Counted from the first letter of the stretch, positions 34,994-46,178 are shown. The stretch: DNA of 64,000 nt from Streptomyces sp. NBC_00223 (GCF_036199905.1 NZ_CP108109.1:6261501-6325500), one strand, 5' to 3'. Notes: generated from the sequence alone by a model not told the origin. Numbers and translations: made by a program.

Positions 34994-36478
34994 TTGACCG
35001 TGACCGGCACACCGGAGAAGCAGCCCAATGCGCAACTGAGCTCATGGTTCATGCGCAGTGGCTGGTCGAAGGGCGAGTTGGCGCGTCAGGTCAACCGCAG
35101 GGCACGCCAGTTGGGCGCGCACCACGTCAGCACCGACACCTCGCGGGTGCGGCGCTGGCTCGACGGGGAGCAGCCGCGCGAGCCGATCCCGCGCATCCTG
35201 TCGGAGCTGTTCTCCGAGCGCTTCGGCTGTGTCGTCCCGGTCGAGGACCTGGGCCTGCGTTCCCCCCACCAGCCGCCCGCGGGCGGCGACATCGACCTGC
35301 CGTGGGCCGGCCCGCAGACCGTCCAGCTGATCAACGAGTTCTCCCGCAGCGACCTCATGCTCGGCCGCCGCGGCTTCCTCAGCACCTCGCTCGCGCTGTC
35401 CGCCGGGCCCGCCCTGCTGGAGCCGATGCAGCGCTGGCTGGTGCCCACCGCCCCCGCCGCGTCGGCCGACCCCGCGGGACTGACCACAACCGTGCTCGCC
35501 GCGTCCCGCGACGGCGGCGGCCGGCCCTCCCGGCTCTCCCAGCAGGAGCTGGAGCTGCTGGAGTCCACCGCCGTGATGTTCCGCGAGTGGGACAGCCAGT
35601 GCGGCGGCGGACTGCGCCGCAAGGCCGTCGTCGGCCAGCTGCACGAGGTCACCGACCTCCTCCAGGAGGCGCACCCCGAGCCCGTCGCCCGCCGGCTCTA
35701 CCGGACCACCGCCGACCTCGCCGCGCTCGCCGGATGGATGAGCTACGACGTCGGTCTCCAGCCCACCGCGCAGAAGTACCTGGTGCTCGCCCTGCACGCG
35801 GCCAAGGAGGCCGGCGACCGCCCGCTCGGCGCCTTCATCCTGTCCTCGATGAGCCGCCAGATGATCCACCTCGACCGGCCGGACGACGCCCTGGAGCTGA
35901 TCCACCTCGCGCAGTACGGCAGCCGGGAGTCGGCCACCGCCACCACCCAGGCCATGCTGCACGCCCTGGAGGCCCGCGCGTACGCCAACATGGGCCAGGT
36001 CAACAAGTGCCACCGCGCGGTCCGGATGGCCCAGGACACCTTCGCCGACTCCCGGCCGGCCGAGGACCCCTCCTGGATCAGCTTCTTCAACGAGGCCGAG
36101 CTGCACGCCGAGAACGCCCACTCCTACCGCGACCTCGCCTATGTCGCGGGCCGCAGCCCCACCTACGCCTCCCTCGCGCGGCCCGAGATGGAGAAGGCCG
36201 TCAACGGATTCAGCGACGACCCCGTCCACCAGCGTGCCTACGCCCTCAATCTGGTCGGCATGGGCACTGTCCATCTGCTGATGCGGGAGCCCGAGCAGGC
36301 CGCGCACTTCACCGAGCACGCCATCCGCGTCGCCCGCCGGGTCCGCTCCGAGCGCGTCAACACCCGGATCCGCAAGACCACGCACACCGCGGTCCGTGAC
36401 TTCGGCGACGTGCCCGCCGTCGTCCACCTCGCCGACCGGCTCTCCCAGGAGCTTCCGGAAGTCGCCGAGTCCGCCTGA
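34994..36478 (+). CDS. nsdA: NsdA, negative regulator of sporulation and antibiotic production
   Basis: 494-aa cytosolic Streptomyces regulator. N-terminal region has a helix-turn-helix-like segment (SGWSKGELARQVNRRARQLG...) and RVRRWLDGEQPREPIPRIL; the middle and C-terminal parts form TPR-like helical repeats (LALHAAKEAGDRPLGAF, ALELIHLAQYGSR). Deleting nsdA in S. coelicolor increases sporulation and antibiotic output; the direct target is not known. TTG start at 34994 or GTG at 35000. amtB follows after 256 bp containing a GlnR-type site. Confidence 0.9.
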   Translation: MTVTGTPEKQPNAQLSSWFMRSGWSKGELARQVNRRARQLGAHHVSTDTSRVRRWLDGEQPREPIPRILSELFSERFGCVVPVEDLGLRSPHQPPAGGDIDLPWAGPQTVQLINEFSRSDLMLGRRGFLSTSLALSAGPALLEPMQRWLVPTAPAASADPAGLTTTVLAASRDGGGRPSRLSQQELELLESTAVMFREWDSQCGGGLRRKAVVGQLHEVTDLLQEAHPEPVARRLYRTTADLAALAGWMSYDVGLQPTAQKYLVLALHAAKEAGDRPLGAFILSSMSRQMIHLDRPDDALELIHLAQYGSRESATATTQAMLHALEARAYANMGQVNKCHRAVRMAQDTFADSRPAEDPSWISFFNEAELHAENAHSYRDLAYVAGRSPTYASLARPEMEKAVNGFSDDPVHQRAYALNLVGMGTVHLLMREPEQAAHFTEHAIRVARRVRSERVNTRIRKTTHTAVRDFGDVPAVVHLADRLSQELPEVAESA

Positions 36479-36616
36479 GCGGCCCGCGCGGCATTACCGT
36501 ACGCGCCTCGCCGTTCCCCGGACGGTGACCGCTCCGGTCTTCTTCCATCCCACCCGTATACATCCTTCACCACACCCGGTGGCGGTTCATCTCCATGTAA
36601 CAAGGACGACTTCTTC

Positions 36617-36654
36617 GTCACGGCGGCGAAACACCGAACGGCATCGGCGGAAAC
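36617..36654 (+). promoter_or_regulatory. Candidate GlnR operator upstream of amtB
   Basis: GTCAC-n6-GAAAC (36617-36632) then, exactly 22 bp after the first GAAAC, a second GAAAC (36650-36654). This fits three of the four half-sites of the Streptomyces GlnR consensus gTnAc-n6-GaAAc repeated; the third (CGGCA, 36639-36643) is poor. An additional GTAAC is at 36597. It lies about 80 bp before amtB, a known GlnR target. Confidence 0.6.
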
Positions 36655-36734
36655 CCGGCTGAGTCAATCTCATGGCGAAAACCGGCCCACCCTGCACCGC
36701 CCGCACGGGCCGTTCGGATGACGAGGAGACGCCG

Positions 36735-38416
<1,682 letters not shown>

Positions 38417-38472
38417 GGACGGTCCGCACGGTCCGCTCCGAGACCCCTGACAACCCCCAGCGTGGAGAACGA

Positions 38473-40902
38473 GTGACCGACAGCGTCGAAGCGCAGGACG
38501 GCAGTTACGCGGCGGCCCGGCTGCGCCTCCTCACCCAGGAGGCGCGGTCCGGGCCGCCGCGCCGGGCCGCCCTGGCCGCCCTCACCGACCAGTGGCTGGC
38601 CTCCCTCGCCACCGAGGCGGCCCTGGTGACCGGCACCGGCGGCTACGCCCTGGTCGCCGTCGGCGGCTACGGCCGCGGCGAACTCTCCCCCCGCAGCGAC
38701 CTCGATCTGCTGCTCCTGCACGACTCCGAGAAATCCGTGGCCGCCCTGGCCGACCGCGTCTGGTACCCGGTCTGGGACCTCGGCCTCGCCCTCGACCACT
38801 CGGTGCGCACCCCGGCCGAGGCCCGCAGGACCGCGGGCGAGGACCTGAAGGTCCAGCTCGGGCTGCTCGACGCCCGCCACCTCGCGGGCGACCCGTCCCT
38901 CACCTCACATCTGCGCAGCGCCGTCCTCGCCGACTGGCGCAACCAGGCCCCCAAACGGCTGCCCGCACTCCGCGAGCTGTGCCAGGAGCGCGGCGAGCGC
39001 CAGGGCGAGCTGTCCTATCTGCTCGAACCCGACCTCAAGGAGGCCCGCGGCGGCCTGCGCGACGCCACGGCCCTGCGCGCGGTCGCCGCCTCCTGGCTGG
39101 CCGACGCCCCCCGCGAGGGGCTTGAGGACGCCCGTACCCGCCTTCTGGACGCCCGCGACGCCCTCCACCTGGTCACCGGGCGGGCCACCGACCGGCTCGC
39201 CCTCCAGGAACAGGACCAGGTCGCCGCCGCCCTCGGCCTCCTCGACGCCGACGCCCTGCTCCGCCAGGTCTACGAGGCCGCCCGCCGTATCTCCTACGCC
39301 GCCGACGTCACCTGGCGCGAGGTCGGCCGGGTGCTGCGCGCCCGTGAGTCCCGGCCCCGCCGCCGGCTGCTCGGCCGCGGCCGCAGCGCCCCCACGACCC
39401 ACGCGCCCGAGCGGGTGCCGCTGGCCGACGGCGTCGTCGAGCAGGAGGGCGAGGCCGTGCTCGCGCTCGCCGCCAAGCCCGAGCGCGACCCCGTACTCCC
39501 GCTGCGGGCCGCCGCTGCCGCCGCCCAGGCCGGGCTGCCGCTGTCGCTGTACGCCGTGCGCCGCTTCAGCGCTCCCTCGGCCAAGCCGCTGCCCGTGCCC
39601 TGGCCCGCCGAGGCCCGCGAACAGCTCGTCACCCTGCTCGGCGCCGGGGAGTCCACCGTCCCGGTCTGGGAGGCGCTGGAGGCGGAGGGCCTGATCACCC
39701 GGCTGCTGCCGGACTGGGAACGGGTGCGCTGCCGTCCGCAGCGCAACGCCGTCCACCGCTTCACCGTCGACCGGCACCTGGTGGAGACCGCCGTGCGGGC
39801 CGCCGGGCTCACCCGCCGGGTCGGCCGCCCGGACCTGCTGCTCACCGCCGCCCTGCTGCACGACATCGGCAAGGGCTGGCCGGGCGACCACAGCGAGGCC
39901 GGCGAGGTGATCGCGCGCGACCTCGCCGCCCGGATCGGCTTCGGCCCCGCGGACGTGGACACCCTCGCCCTGCTGGTCCGGCACCACCTGCTGCTCATCG
40001 AGACCGCCACCCGCCGCGACCTGGACGACCCCGAGACGATCCGCGTGGTCGCCGAGACCGTACGGGACACCTCCACGCTGGAGCTGCTGGCCGCCCTCAC
40101 CGAGGCCGACGCGCTCGCCACCGGGCCCGCCGCCTGGAGTACCTGGCGGGCCTCGCTCCTGGCCGACCTGGTCGAGCGGGTCGCCGAGGCGCTGGTGGGC
40201 GGCGCGCTCCCGGACACCGCCGAGCGCGATCCCACCGCCGAGGAGGAGCGGCTCGCCGTGGAGGCGGCCCGCACCCGCGGCCCCGTACTGGCCCTGCACG
40301 CGCACAGCGAGCCCGAGGCCGAGGGAGACGCCCTGGACGAGGCACTGGGCGTCGAACTGCTGCTGGCCGTGCCGGACCGGCCCGGGCTCGTCGCCCAGGC
40401 GGCGGGAGTGCTGGCCCTGCACCGGCTGACCGTACGGGCGGCCGATCTGCGCTCGGTCGACCCGATCGGCGAGGGCCAGGTCGCGCTGCTGAACTGGCGG
40501 GTCTCCGCGGAGTACGGCGCCCTGCCGGAGACGGCCAGGCTCAGGGCCGACCTGGCCCGCGCCTTCGACGGCTCGCTGGACATCGAGTCCCGGCTGGCCG
40601 AGCGGGAGGCCGCGTATCCGCGCCGCCGCGGCATCACCCCGCCCCCGCCGCGGGTGAGCGTGGCGCCCGGCACCTCCCGGAAGGCCACCGTCCTGGAGGT
40701 CCGCGCCCATGACGCGCCCGGTCTGCTGCACCGCATCGGCCTCGCGCTGTCAGCGGCCGCCGTCACCGTGCGCTCGGCCCGTATCTCCACCCTGGGCGCG
40801 AACGCGGTCGACGCCTTCTACGTCGTCGGCGAGGACGGCCGCCCGCTGCCCGAGGCGCGTGCGGCGGAGGTCGCCCGCCAGGTGGAGGCGGCGCTGCGGT
40901 GA
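38473..40902 (+). CDS. glnD: PII nucleotidyltransferase GlnD
   Basis: 809-aa bifunctional sensor enzyme modifying GlnK Tyr51. Domains: nucleotidyltransferase with GGYGRGELSPRSDLDLLLL (about 60-78; G(G/S)x...DxD), helical linker, HD hydrolase domain with LLHDIGKGWPGDHSEAG (catalytic His463-Asp464), and two ACT domains (LLLAVPDRPGLVAQAAG; VLEVRAHDAPGLLHRIG) for glutamine sensing. In S. coelicolor it adenylylates rather than uridylylates GlnK. GTG at 38473. Last gene of the amtB operon. Confidence 0.96.
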   Translation: MTDSVEAQDGSYAAARLRLLTQEARSGPPRRAALAALTDQWLASLATEAALVTGTGGYALVAVGGYGRGELSPRSDLDLLLLHDSEKSVAALADRVWYPVWDLGLALDHSVRTPAEARRTAGEDLKVQLGLLDARHLAGDPSLTSHLRSAVLADWRNQAPKRLPALRELCQERGERQGELSYLLEPDLKEARGGLRDATALRAVAASWLADAPREGLEDARTRLLDARDALHLVTGRATDRLALQEQDQVAAALGLLDADALLRQVYEAARRISYAADVTWREVGRVLRARESRPRRRLLGRGRSAPTTHAPERVPLADGVVEQEGEAVLALAAKPERDPVLPLRAAAAAAQAGLPLSLYAVRRFSAPSAKPLPVPWPAEAREQLVTLLGAGESTVPVWEALEAEGLITRLLPDWERVRCRPQRNAVHRFTVDRHLVETAVRAAGLTRRVGRPDLLLTAALLHDIGKGWPGDHSEAGEVIARDLAARIGFGPADVDTLALLVRHHLLLIETATRRDLDDPETIRVVAETVRDTSTLELLAALTEADALATGPAAWSTWRASLLADLVERVAEALVGGALPDTAERDPTAEEERLAVEAARTRGPVLALHAHSEPEAEGDALDEALGVELLLAVPDRPGLVAQAAGVLALHRLTVRAADLRSVDPIGEGQVALLNWRVSAEYGALPETARLRADLARAFDGSLDIESRLAEREAAYPRRRGITPPPPRVSVAPGTSRKATVLEVRAHDAPGLLHRIGLALSAAAVTVRSARISTLGANAVDAFYVVGEDGRPLPEARAAEVARQVEAALR

Positions 40903-41032
40903 CGCGTCCCCGCGGCGGGACGGGAGCGTTCGGGCGGGCACCCGTTACGGCGGGGCGGACCGTACGCTCCCCGGGCCGGATACCCTGGAAGGCGATTGAC
41001 CCCACTCCCGACCGCAAGGATCTGCGTCCGCC

Positions 41033-42586
41033 GTGTTCGATACGCTGTCTGACCGCCTCAGCGCGACATTCAAGAACCTCCGGGGCAAGGGCCGTCTGTC
41101 CGAGGCGGACATCGACGCCACCGCCCGCGAGATCCGTATCGCCCTGCTCGAAGCGGATGTCGCGCTCCCGGCCGTGCGGTCGTTCATCGCGAACGTCAAG
41201 CAGCGGGCGGTGGGCGCCGAGGTCTCCCAGGCGCTCAACCCCGCGCAGCAGGTCATCAAGATCGTCAACGAGGAACTGGTCACGATCCTCGGCGGCGAGT
41301 CCCGCCGGCTGCGGTTCGCCAAGCAGCCGCCGACCGTGATCATGCTCGCCGGCCTCCAGGGCGCGGGCAAGACCACCCTCGCGGGCAAGCTCGGCCTGTG
41401 GCTCCAGAAGCAGGGCCACACCCCGCTGCTGGTCGCCTGCGACCTCCAGCGGCCCAACGCCGTGAACCAGCTCTCCGTGGTCGCCGAGCGCGCGGGCGTC
41501 GCCGTCTTCGCGCCCGAGCCGGGCAACGGCGTGGGCGACCCGGTGAAGGTCGCGAAGGACTCCATCGACTACGCCACGTCCCGGCAGTACGACGTCGTCG
41601 TCGTGGACACCGCGGGCCGCCTGGGCATCGACCAGGAGATGATGCGGCAGGCCGCGGACATCCGTGACGCGGTCCGGCCGACCGAGATCCTCTTCGTCGT
41701 CGACGCGATGATCGGCCAGGACGCGGTGAACACCGCGGAGGCCTTCCGCGACGGCGTCGGCTTCGACGGCGTGGTGCTCTCCAAGCTCGACGGCGACGCC
41801 CGGGGCGGCGCCGCGCTGTCGATCGCGCACGTCACCGGCAAGCAGATCATGTTCGCGTCCAACGGTGAGAAGCTGGACGACTTCGACGCCTTCCACCCGG
41901 ACCGGATGGCGTCGCGGATCCTCGGCATGGGCGATGTGCTCTCGCTCATCGAGAGGGCCGAGCAGACCTTCAGCCAGGCCGAGGCCGAGAAGATGGCGGC
42001 CAAGCTGGCGAAGGGCCCCAAGGAGTTCACGCTCGACGACTTCCTGGCCCAGATGGAGCAGGTCCGCAAGATGGGCTCCATCTCCAAGCTGCTCGGGATG
42101 CTCCCGGGCATGGGCCAGATCAAGGACCAGATCAACAACCTGGACGAGCGGGACGTGGACCGCACCGCGGCGATCATCAAGTCGATGACCCCGGGCGAGC
42201 GCCAGGACCCGCACCTCATCAACGGCTCGCGCCGGGCCCGGATCGCCAAGGGCTCCGGGGTCGAGGTCAGCGCGGTCAAGAGCCTGGTCGAGCGGTTCTT
42301 CGAGGCGCGCAAGATGATGTCCCGGATGGCCCAGGGCGGCGGCATGCCCGGGATGCCGGGCATGCCCGGCATGGGCGGCGGTCCGGGGCGGCAGAAGAAG
42401 CAGCAGAAGCAGGCCAAGGGCCGGCGGCAGAGCGGCAACCCGATGAAGCGCAAGGAGGAGGCCGCCGCCGCTGCCGCCCGCCGCGAGCAGCAGCAGAACC
42501 AGGACCCGAACGCCTCTCCGTTCGGTCTGCCGGGCCCGGGTCAGGACTTCGAACTGCCCGACGAGTTCAAGAAGTTCATGGACTGA
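41033..42586 (+). CDS. ffh: Signal recognition particle protein Ffh
   Basis: GTPase that binds signal sequences together with 4.5S RNA and delivers ribosomes to FtsY. 517 aa: N domain, G domain with LAGLQGAGKTTLAGKLG (about 105-121), DTAGRLGID, TKLDGDARGG-type motif (SKLDGDARGGAAL), and the methionine-rich M domain (MMSRMAQGGGMPGMPGMPG) that holds the signal peptide. GTG start. TACCCT at 40981-40986 could be its -10 box, about 45 bp upstream. The RNA component gene ffs is not in the window. Confidence 0.97.
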   Translation: MFDTLSDRLSATFKNLRGKGRLSEADIDATAREIRIALLEADVALPAVRSFIANVKQRAVGAEVSQALNPAQQVIKIVNEELVTILGGESRRLRFAKQPPTVIMLAGLQGAGKTTLAGKLGLWLQKQGHTPLLVACDLQRPNAVNQLSVVAERAGVAVFAPEPGNGVGDPVKVAKDSIDYATSRQYDVVVVDTAGRLGIDQEMMRQAADIRDAVRPTEILFVVDAMIGQDAVNTAEAFRDGVGFDGVVLSKLDGDARGGAALSIAHVTGKQIMFASNGEKLDDFDAFHPDRMASRILGMGDVLSLIERAEQTFSQAEAEKMAAKLAKGPKEFTLDDFLAQMEQVRKMGSISKLLGMLPGMGQIKDQINNLDERDVDRTAAIIKSMTPGERQDPHLINGSRRARIAKGSGVEVSAVKSLVERFFEARKMMSRMAQGGGMPGMPGMPGMGGGPGRQKKQQKQAKGRRQSGNPMKRKEEAAAAAARREQQQNQDPNASPFGLPGPGQDFELPDEFKKFMD

Positions 42587-42657
42587 CGTCCGCCGCCCGA
42601 CGGCCGGTGGGCGCCCCCGCGCGCTGCGCGCACCGGCCGGGAGGCGATGATGGGATC

Positions 42658-43212
42658 ATGCGCGTATCGATCCGAGAGCCCCGTACCAGTGACGCCGAAG
42701 CCCATCGGGCGGCCGTGCTGAGGTCAGTCGAGCACCTCCGCCCGTGGAATCCGGTGGACCCCGACGGCTTCCACGAGCTGCTGCGGCGCCAGGGCCACGA
42801 GCTGCGGACGTTCCTGATCATCAACGAGGAGGACGGCGGCATCGTCGGCCGGGTCAACGTCGCCAACATCGTCCGCGCCCGCTTCCGCAACGCAGCCCTC
42901 GGGTACGACAGCTACCGGCCGTACAACGGCACCGGGCGGATGACCGAGGGGCTGCGGCTGGTCGTGGACCGCTGCTTCACCAGCTACCCGGACGGGCTCG
43001 GGCTGCACCGGCTGGAGATCAACGTCCAGCCGGACAACAGCCGTTCGGTGGCGATGGCCGAGCGGCTCGGCTTCCGCCACGAGGGCTTCTCCCCGCGGAT
43101 GCTCTTCATCAACGACGCCTGGCGCGATCACGAGCGCTTCGCGCTCACGGCCGAGGAGTGGCCGGGTCTCGACGGTCCGGCGCAGGCGGCTCCGCGGCCA
43201 GCAGACTCCTGA
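42658..43212 (+). CDS. GNAT-family N-acetyltransferase (RimJ/RimL-like)
   Basis: 184 aa. Acetyl-CoA-binding fold with GRVNVANIVRARFRNAALGY, RMTEGLRLVVDRCF and the typical RimJ/RimL end HRLEINVQPDNSRSVAMAERLGF, which contains the pantetheine-binding and Asn residues. Such enzymes acetylate protein N-termini, amino groups of metabolites or antibiotics; the substrate here is unknown. ATG at 42658 (MRVSIREPRTSDAE). The 3' end overlaps the convergent DUF402 gene by 68 nt. Confidence 0.88.
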   Translation: MRVSIREPRTSDAEAHRAAVLRSVEHLRPWNPVDPDGFHELLRRQGHELRTFLIINEEDGGIVGRVNVANIVRARFRNAALGYDSYRPYNGTGRMTEGLRLVVDRCFTSYPDGLGLHRLEINVQPDNSRSVAMAERLGFRHEGFSPRMLFINDAWRDHERFALTAEEWPGLDGPAQAAPRPADS

Positions 43213-43690
43213 GCCCGGCGCCGCGGGCGACCGCCTCCAGGTCGTCGAGCGCCGCCACCGCCCGCGCGGCGGCCGCCGGGTCCCGCGCGGCCAGCCCGCT
43301 GTCGGCGAACTCGTCCTCGTCCAGCCGCAGTACGTCGGCGCCGTCGGCGGACACCCACAGGTCGAGGTCCAGGTCCTCCACGGTCAGACCGTCGGCGGCG
43401 ACGGCCGCGGGCCGGGTGATGTCGCAGTACCAGCCCTTGGGGACACCGCGCGCGTCGACCACCTCCTTGAGGGAGTACCAGCGGTCGCGCCAGTAGTGCT
43501 CGGTGAACACATCGCCCGGCTCGAAGCGGACGAAGCCGAAGTCCCGTACGTCCGGCAGCGACCAGGGGGCGCGTACGGTCACACGGACGCCGTCGTCGTA
43601 CAGCACGGTCGCCAGGTAGCGGACCTTCTCGCGGCCCGCCTTGACCAGTCGGACGGTGGTGGCGGCGTCGGGGGTGAGCGCAGTGGTCAT
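43145..43690 (-). CDS. DUF402-family protein
   Basis: 181 aa. DUF402 core: VRLVKAGREKVRYLATVLYDDG, DVFTEHYWRDRWYSLKEVVDARGVPKGWYCDITRPA and DLDLDLWVSADG, in the order typical of the family (Streptomyces members hydrolyse nucleoside diphosphates or act on RNA; the fold is FomD-like). The conserved WYCDI and DLDLDLW acidic residues, likely metal ligands, are intact. The start MTTALTP at 43690 was chosen since the 32 residues upstream are unconserved. The final 68 nt run antisense to the GNAT gene. Confidence 0.82.
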   Translation of the reverse strand: MTTALTPDAATTVRLVKAGREKVRYLATVLYDDGVRVTVRAPWSLPDVRDFGFVRFEPGDVFTEHYWRDRWYSLKEVVDARGVPKGWYCDITRPAAVAADGLTVEDLDLDLWVSADGADVLRLDEDEFADSGLAARDPAAAARAVAALDDLEAVARGAGLRSLLAAEPPAPDRRDPATPRP

Positions 43691-43827
43691 ACGGTCAGCC
43701 TGGTGCACGGCGCCCGGGGCGGCCAACCGGATTTCGCCCGCGCTCGCAGCCAGGAGGCGAAGCGCCGCCGTCCCCGCCAAAGCCACCGATTCACGGTCAC
43801 GCCGCGCCGGGCCGTACCATCGCCTTC

Positions 43828-45240
43828 ATGGCAAAGGCTCCCGTTCTCACCCCCCAGGCGGACGACTTCCCGCGCTGGTACCAGGACTTGATCAACAAGG
43901 CCGAGCTGGCCGACAACGGCCCCGTGCGCGGCACCATGGTCATCAGGCCGTACGGCTACGGCCTGTGGGAGCGGATGCAGCAGGACATGGACGCGCGGAT
44001 CAAGTCGGTCGGCGCGCAGAACGCGTACTTCCCGCTCTTCATCCCGCAGTCCTACCTGACCCGGGAGGCCGAGCACGTCGAGGGCTTCGCGCCGGAGCTG
44101 GCCGTGGTCACGCACGGCGGCGGCAAGGAGCTGGAGGAGCCGATCGTCGTACGGCCGACCTCCGAGACGATCATCAACGAGTACTTCTCCAAGTGGGTGC
44201 AGAGCTACCGCGATCTGCCGCTGCTGATCAACCAGTGGGCGAACGTGGTCCGCTGGGAGCTGCGGCCGCGGCTGTTCCTGCGCACCACGGAGTTCCTGTG
44301 GCAGGAGGGGCACACCGCGCACGCGACGCAGGAGGACGCGCGCGAGTTCGCCTCCCGTATCCAGCGCGACGTCTACGCCGACTTCATGGAGAAGGTCCTG
44401 GCGATGGACGTGGTGCTGGGCCGCAAGACGCCGAAGGAGCGTTTCGCCGGGGCGATCAACACGCTCACCCTCGAAGGGATGATGGGCGACGGCAAGGCGC
44501 TCCAGCTCGGCACGAGCCATGAGCTGGGGCAGAACTTCGCGAAGGCGTTCCACACGCAGTACCTGTCCAAGGACGGCGCCCAGGAGTACGTCTGGCAGAC
44601 CTCCTGGGGCAGCACCACCCGGATGATCGGCGCCCTGGTGATGATGCACGGCGACGACAACGGGCTGCGGGTGCCGCCGCGGCTGGCGCACGTCCAGGTC
44701 GTCGTGCTGGCGATCAAGGACGACGAGGCCGTCGTCGCGAAGGTGCGCGAGATCGGCGACCGGCTGCGCGAGGCCGGCCTGCGGGTGGTCGTGGACGACC
44801 GCACGGACACCCCCTTCGGCCGCCGCGCGGTGGACTGGGAGCTCAAGGGAGTGCCGCTGCGGGTGGAGATCGGGCCGCGCGACCTGGAGGCCGGCACCGC
44901 GATGCTGGCCCGCCGGATTCCCGGCGGCAAGGCGCCGGTCGCCCTGGACAGCCTGGTATCGCTGCTGCCCGGAGTGCTTGACGAGGACCAGGAGACACTG
45001 CTGCGGCAGTCCCGGGAACGCCGGGCGTCTCGCACTGTGGACGTCGCGACCATCGGCGAGGCGGCCGAGGCCGCGGCCACCGGCTGGGCTCGTATCCCGT
45101 GGGCCGACCTCGGCGCCGAGGGCGAGGCAAAGCTCGCCGAGCAGGGCGTTTCCGTCCGCTGCCTGGTCGCGGAGGACGGTTCCGTACCGGTCTCCGACGA
45201 CGCTCCGGGCACCCTGGCGATCGTCGCGAGGGCCTACTAG
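43828..45240 (+). CDS. proS: Prolyl-tRNA synthetase, archaeal/eukaryal type (type 3)
   Basis: Class II synthetase charging tRNA-Pro. 470 aa, lacking the ~180-residue editing insertion of bacterial-type ProRS. Motif 2 region TTEFLWQEGHTAHATQEDAREF, RPTSETIINEYFSKWVQSYRDLPLLINQWANVVRWE and motif 3 TSWGSTTRMIGALVMMHGDD mark the archaeal/eukaryal branch. The C-terminus ends VARAY, matching the typical terminal Tyr of this type. Streptomyces usually encodes a longer bacterial-type ProRS elsewhere, so this may be a second enzyme; I cannot check the rest of the genome. Own unit with a strong terminator. Confidence 0.93.
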   Translation: MAKAPVLTPQADDFPRWYQDLINKAELADNGPVRGTMVIRPYGYGLWERMQQDMDARIKSVGAQNAYFPLFIPQSYLTREAEHVEGFAPELAVVTHGGGKELEEPIVVRPTSETIINEYFSKWVQSYRDLPLLINQWANVVRWELRPRLFLRTTEFLWQEGHTAHATQEDAREFASRIQRDVYADFMEKVLAMDVVLGRKTPKERFAGAINTLTLEGMMGDGKALQLGTSHELGQNFAKAFHTQYLSKDGAQEYVWQTSWGSTTRMIGALVMMHGDDNGLRVPPRLAHVQVVVLAIKDDEAVVAKVREIGDRLREAGLRVVVDDRTDTPFGRRAVDWELKGVPLRVEIGPRDLEAGTAMLARRIPGGKAPVALDSLVSLLPGVLDEDQETLLRQSRERRASRTVDVATIGEAAEAAATGWARIPWADLGAEGEAKLAEQGVSVRCLVAEDGSVPVSDDAPGTLAIVARAY

Positions 45241-45301
45241 CCCCTACCGGCGTCCGCTGACCGAAAAACGGTGTACGGAATACGTCATACGTCCGTCCCT
45301 G

Positions 45302-45342
45302 GGGCGGGTGCGAGGGTTCTCCACTGTCCTCCGCACCCGCCC
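45302..45342 (+). terminator. Terminator after proS
   Basis: Perfect 11-bp stem GGGCGGGTGCG (45302-45312)/CGCACCCGCCC (45332-45342) with 19-nt loop, followed by TTCGTC. Confidence 0.7.
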
Positions 45343-45439
45343 TTCGTCATGCGCATCATCCGGAACTGACCGATCAGTGCAAATTAATTGGACTGGCCCG
45401 GAATCGGAACACCGGGAGCGTCCGGCTCGTTGTTACGGC

Positions 45440-46030
45440 GTGAGCACGACACCACCTGTTCTCGCCGCCGAGCTGGCAGTCGCCTGGGCCGATATTCAAC
45501 GGCACCATTCCGAGCTGCCCGACCTGGCCGCGCCCGAGTCCCTGATCGGAGAGTCGTCGTCCGCCTGCGGGACGGAGCTCTCCTTCGAAAGGCTGCTGCA
45601 CGAGGCAGTGCACGGGATCGCCGCCGCCCGCGGCATCCGTGACACCTCGCGCGCCGGCCGCTACCACAACCGCCGTTTCCTCGCGATCGCCGACGAGATG
45701 GGCCTCGACCACGCGGAGGAGCCGCATCCCAGCAGCGGCTTCTCGCTCGTGGTGATGCGGCCCGACACCCGGAAACGATATCGGGGCACCATCGACCGGT
45801 TGCAGCGCGCGCTCAAGGCGCACACCGCGGCCACCACCGCCGACACCGCCCGTTCCTTCCGCGGCCCGGCCGCGCGGCACGGCTCGTCGGGCGGTGGCGT
45901 ACGGGTCAAGGCCGTCTGCGACTGCGGGCGCAACGTCCGCGTCGTGCCGTCCGTGCTGGCCCAGGCGCCGATCATGTGCGGGGCGTGCGGGCAGCCGTTC
46001 AGGATCCCGGAGGTCGTAGGGGTGGCCTGA
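45440..46030 (+). CDS. SprT-like putative zinc metallopeptidase
   Basis: 196 aa. The HExxH-like site appears as LLHEAVHGIAAARG (around 54-67), followed by RYHNRRFLAIADEMGL, which supplies the third ligand His in the SprT family (H...N..F). C-terminal cysteines CDCGRNVRVVP...CGACGQPF form a zinc-ribbon, also seen in SprT/Spartan proteins. Function in bacteria is unclear; eukaryotic relatives degrade DNA-protein crosslinks. GTG start at 45440. It lies between proS and rpsP on its own. Confidence 0.78.
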   Translation: MSTTPPVLAAELAVAWADIQRHHSELPDLAAPESLIGESSSACGTELSFERLLHEAVHGIAAARGIRDTSRAGRYHNRRFLAIADEMGLDHAEEPHPSSGFSLVVMRPDTRKRYRGTIDRLQRALKAHTAATTADTARSFRGPAARHGSSGGGVRVKAVCDCGRNVRVVPSVLAQAPIMCGACGQPFRIPEVVGVA

Positions 46031-46178
46031 GTGTGGCAGAATGTTCAGCTGAGCACTCGACAGCCGTGCAGGAACCCTCTCTCCTTCGGCTGACGCGTCC
46101 GTCGGGCGCGCGACCTCCACAACCCCACGTGGCCGTTCGTCGTGCCCAACCACGTCAACACCAGGAGAACCCACTCCC

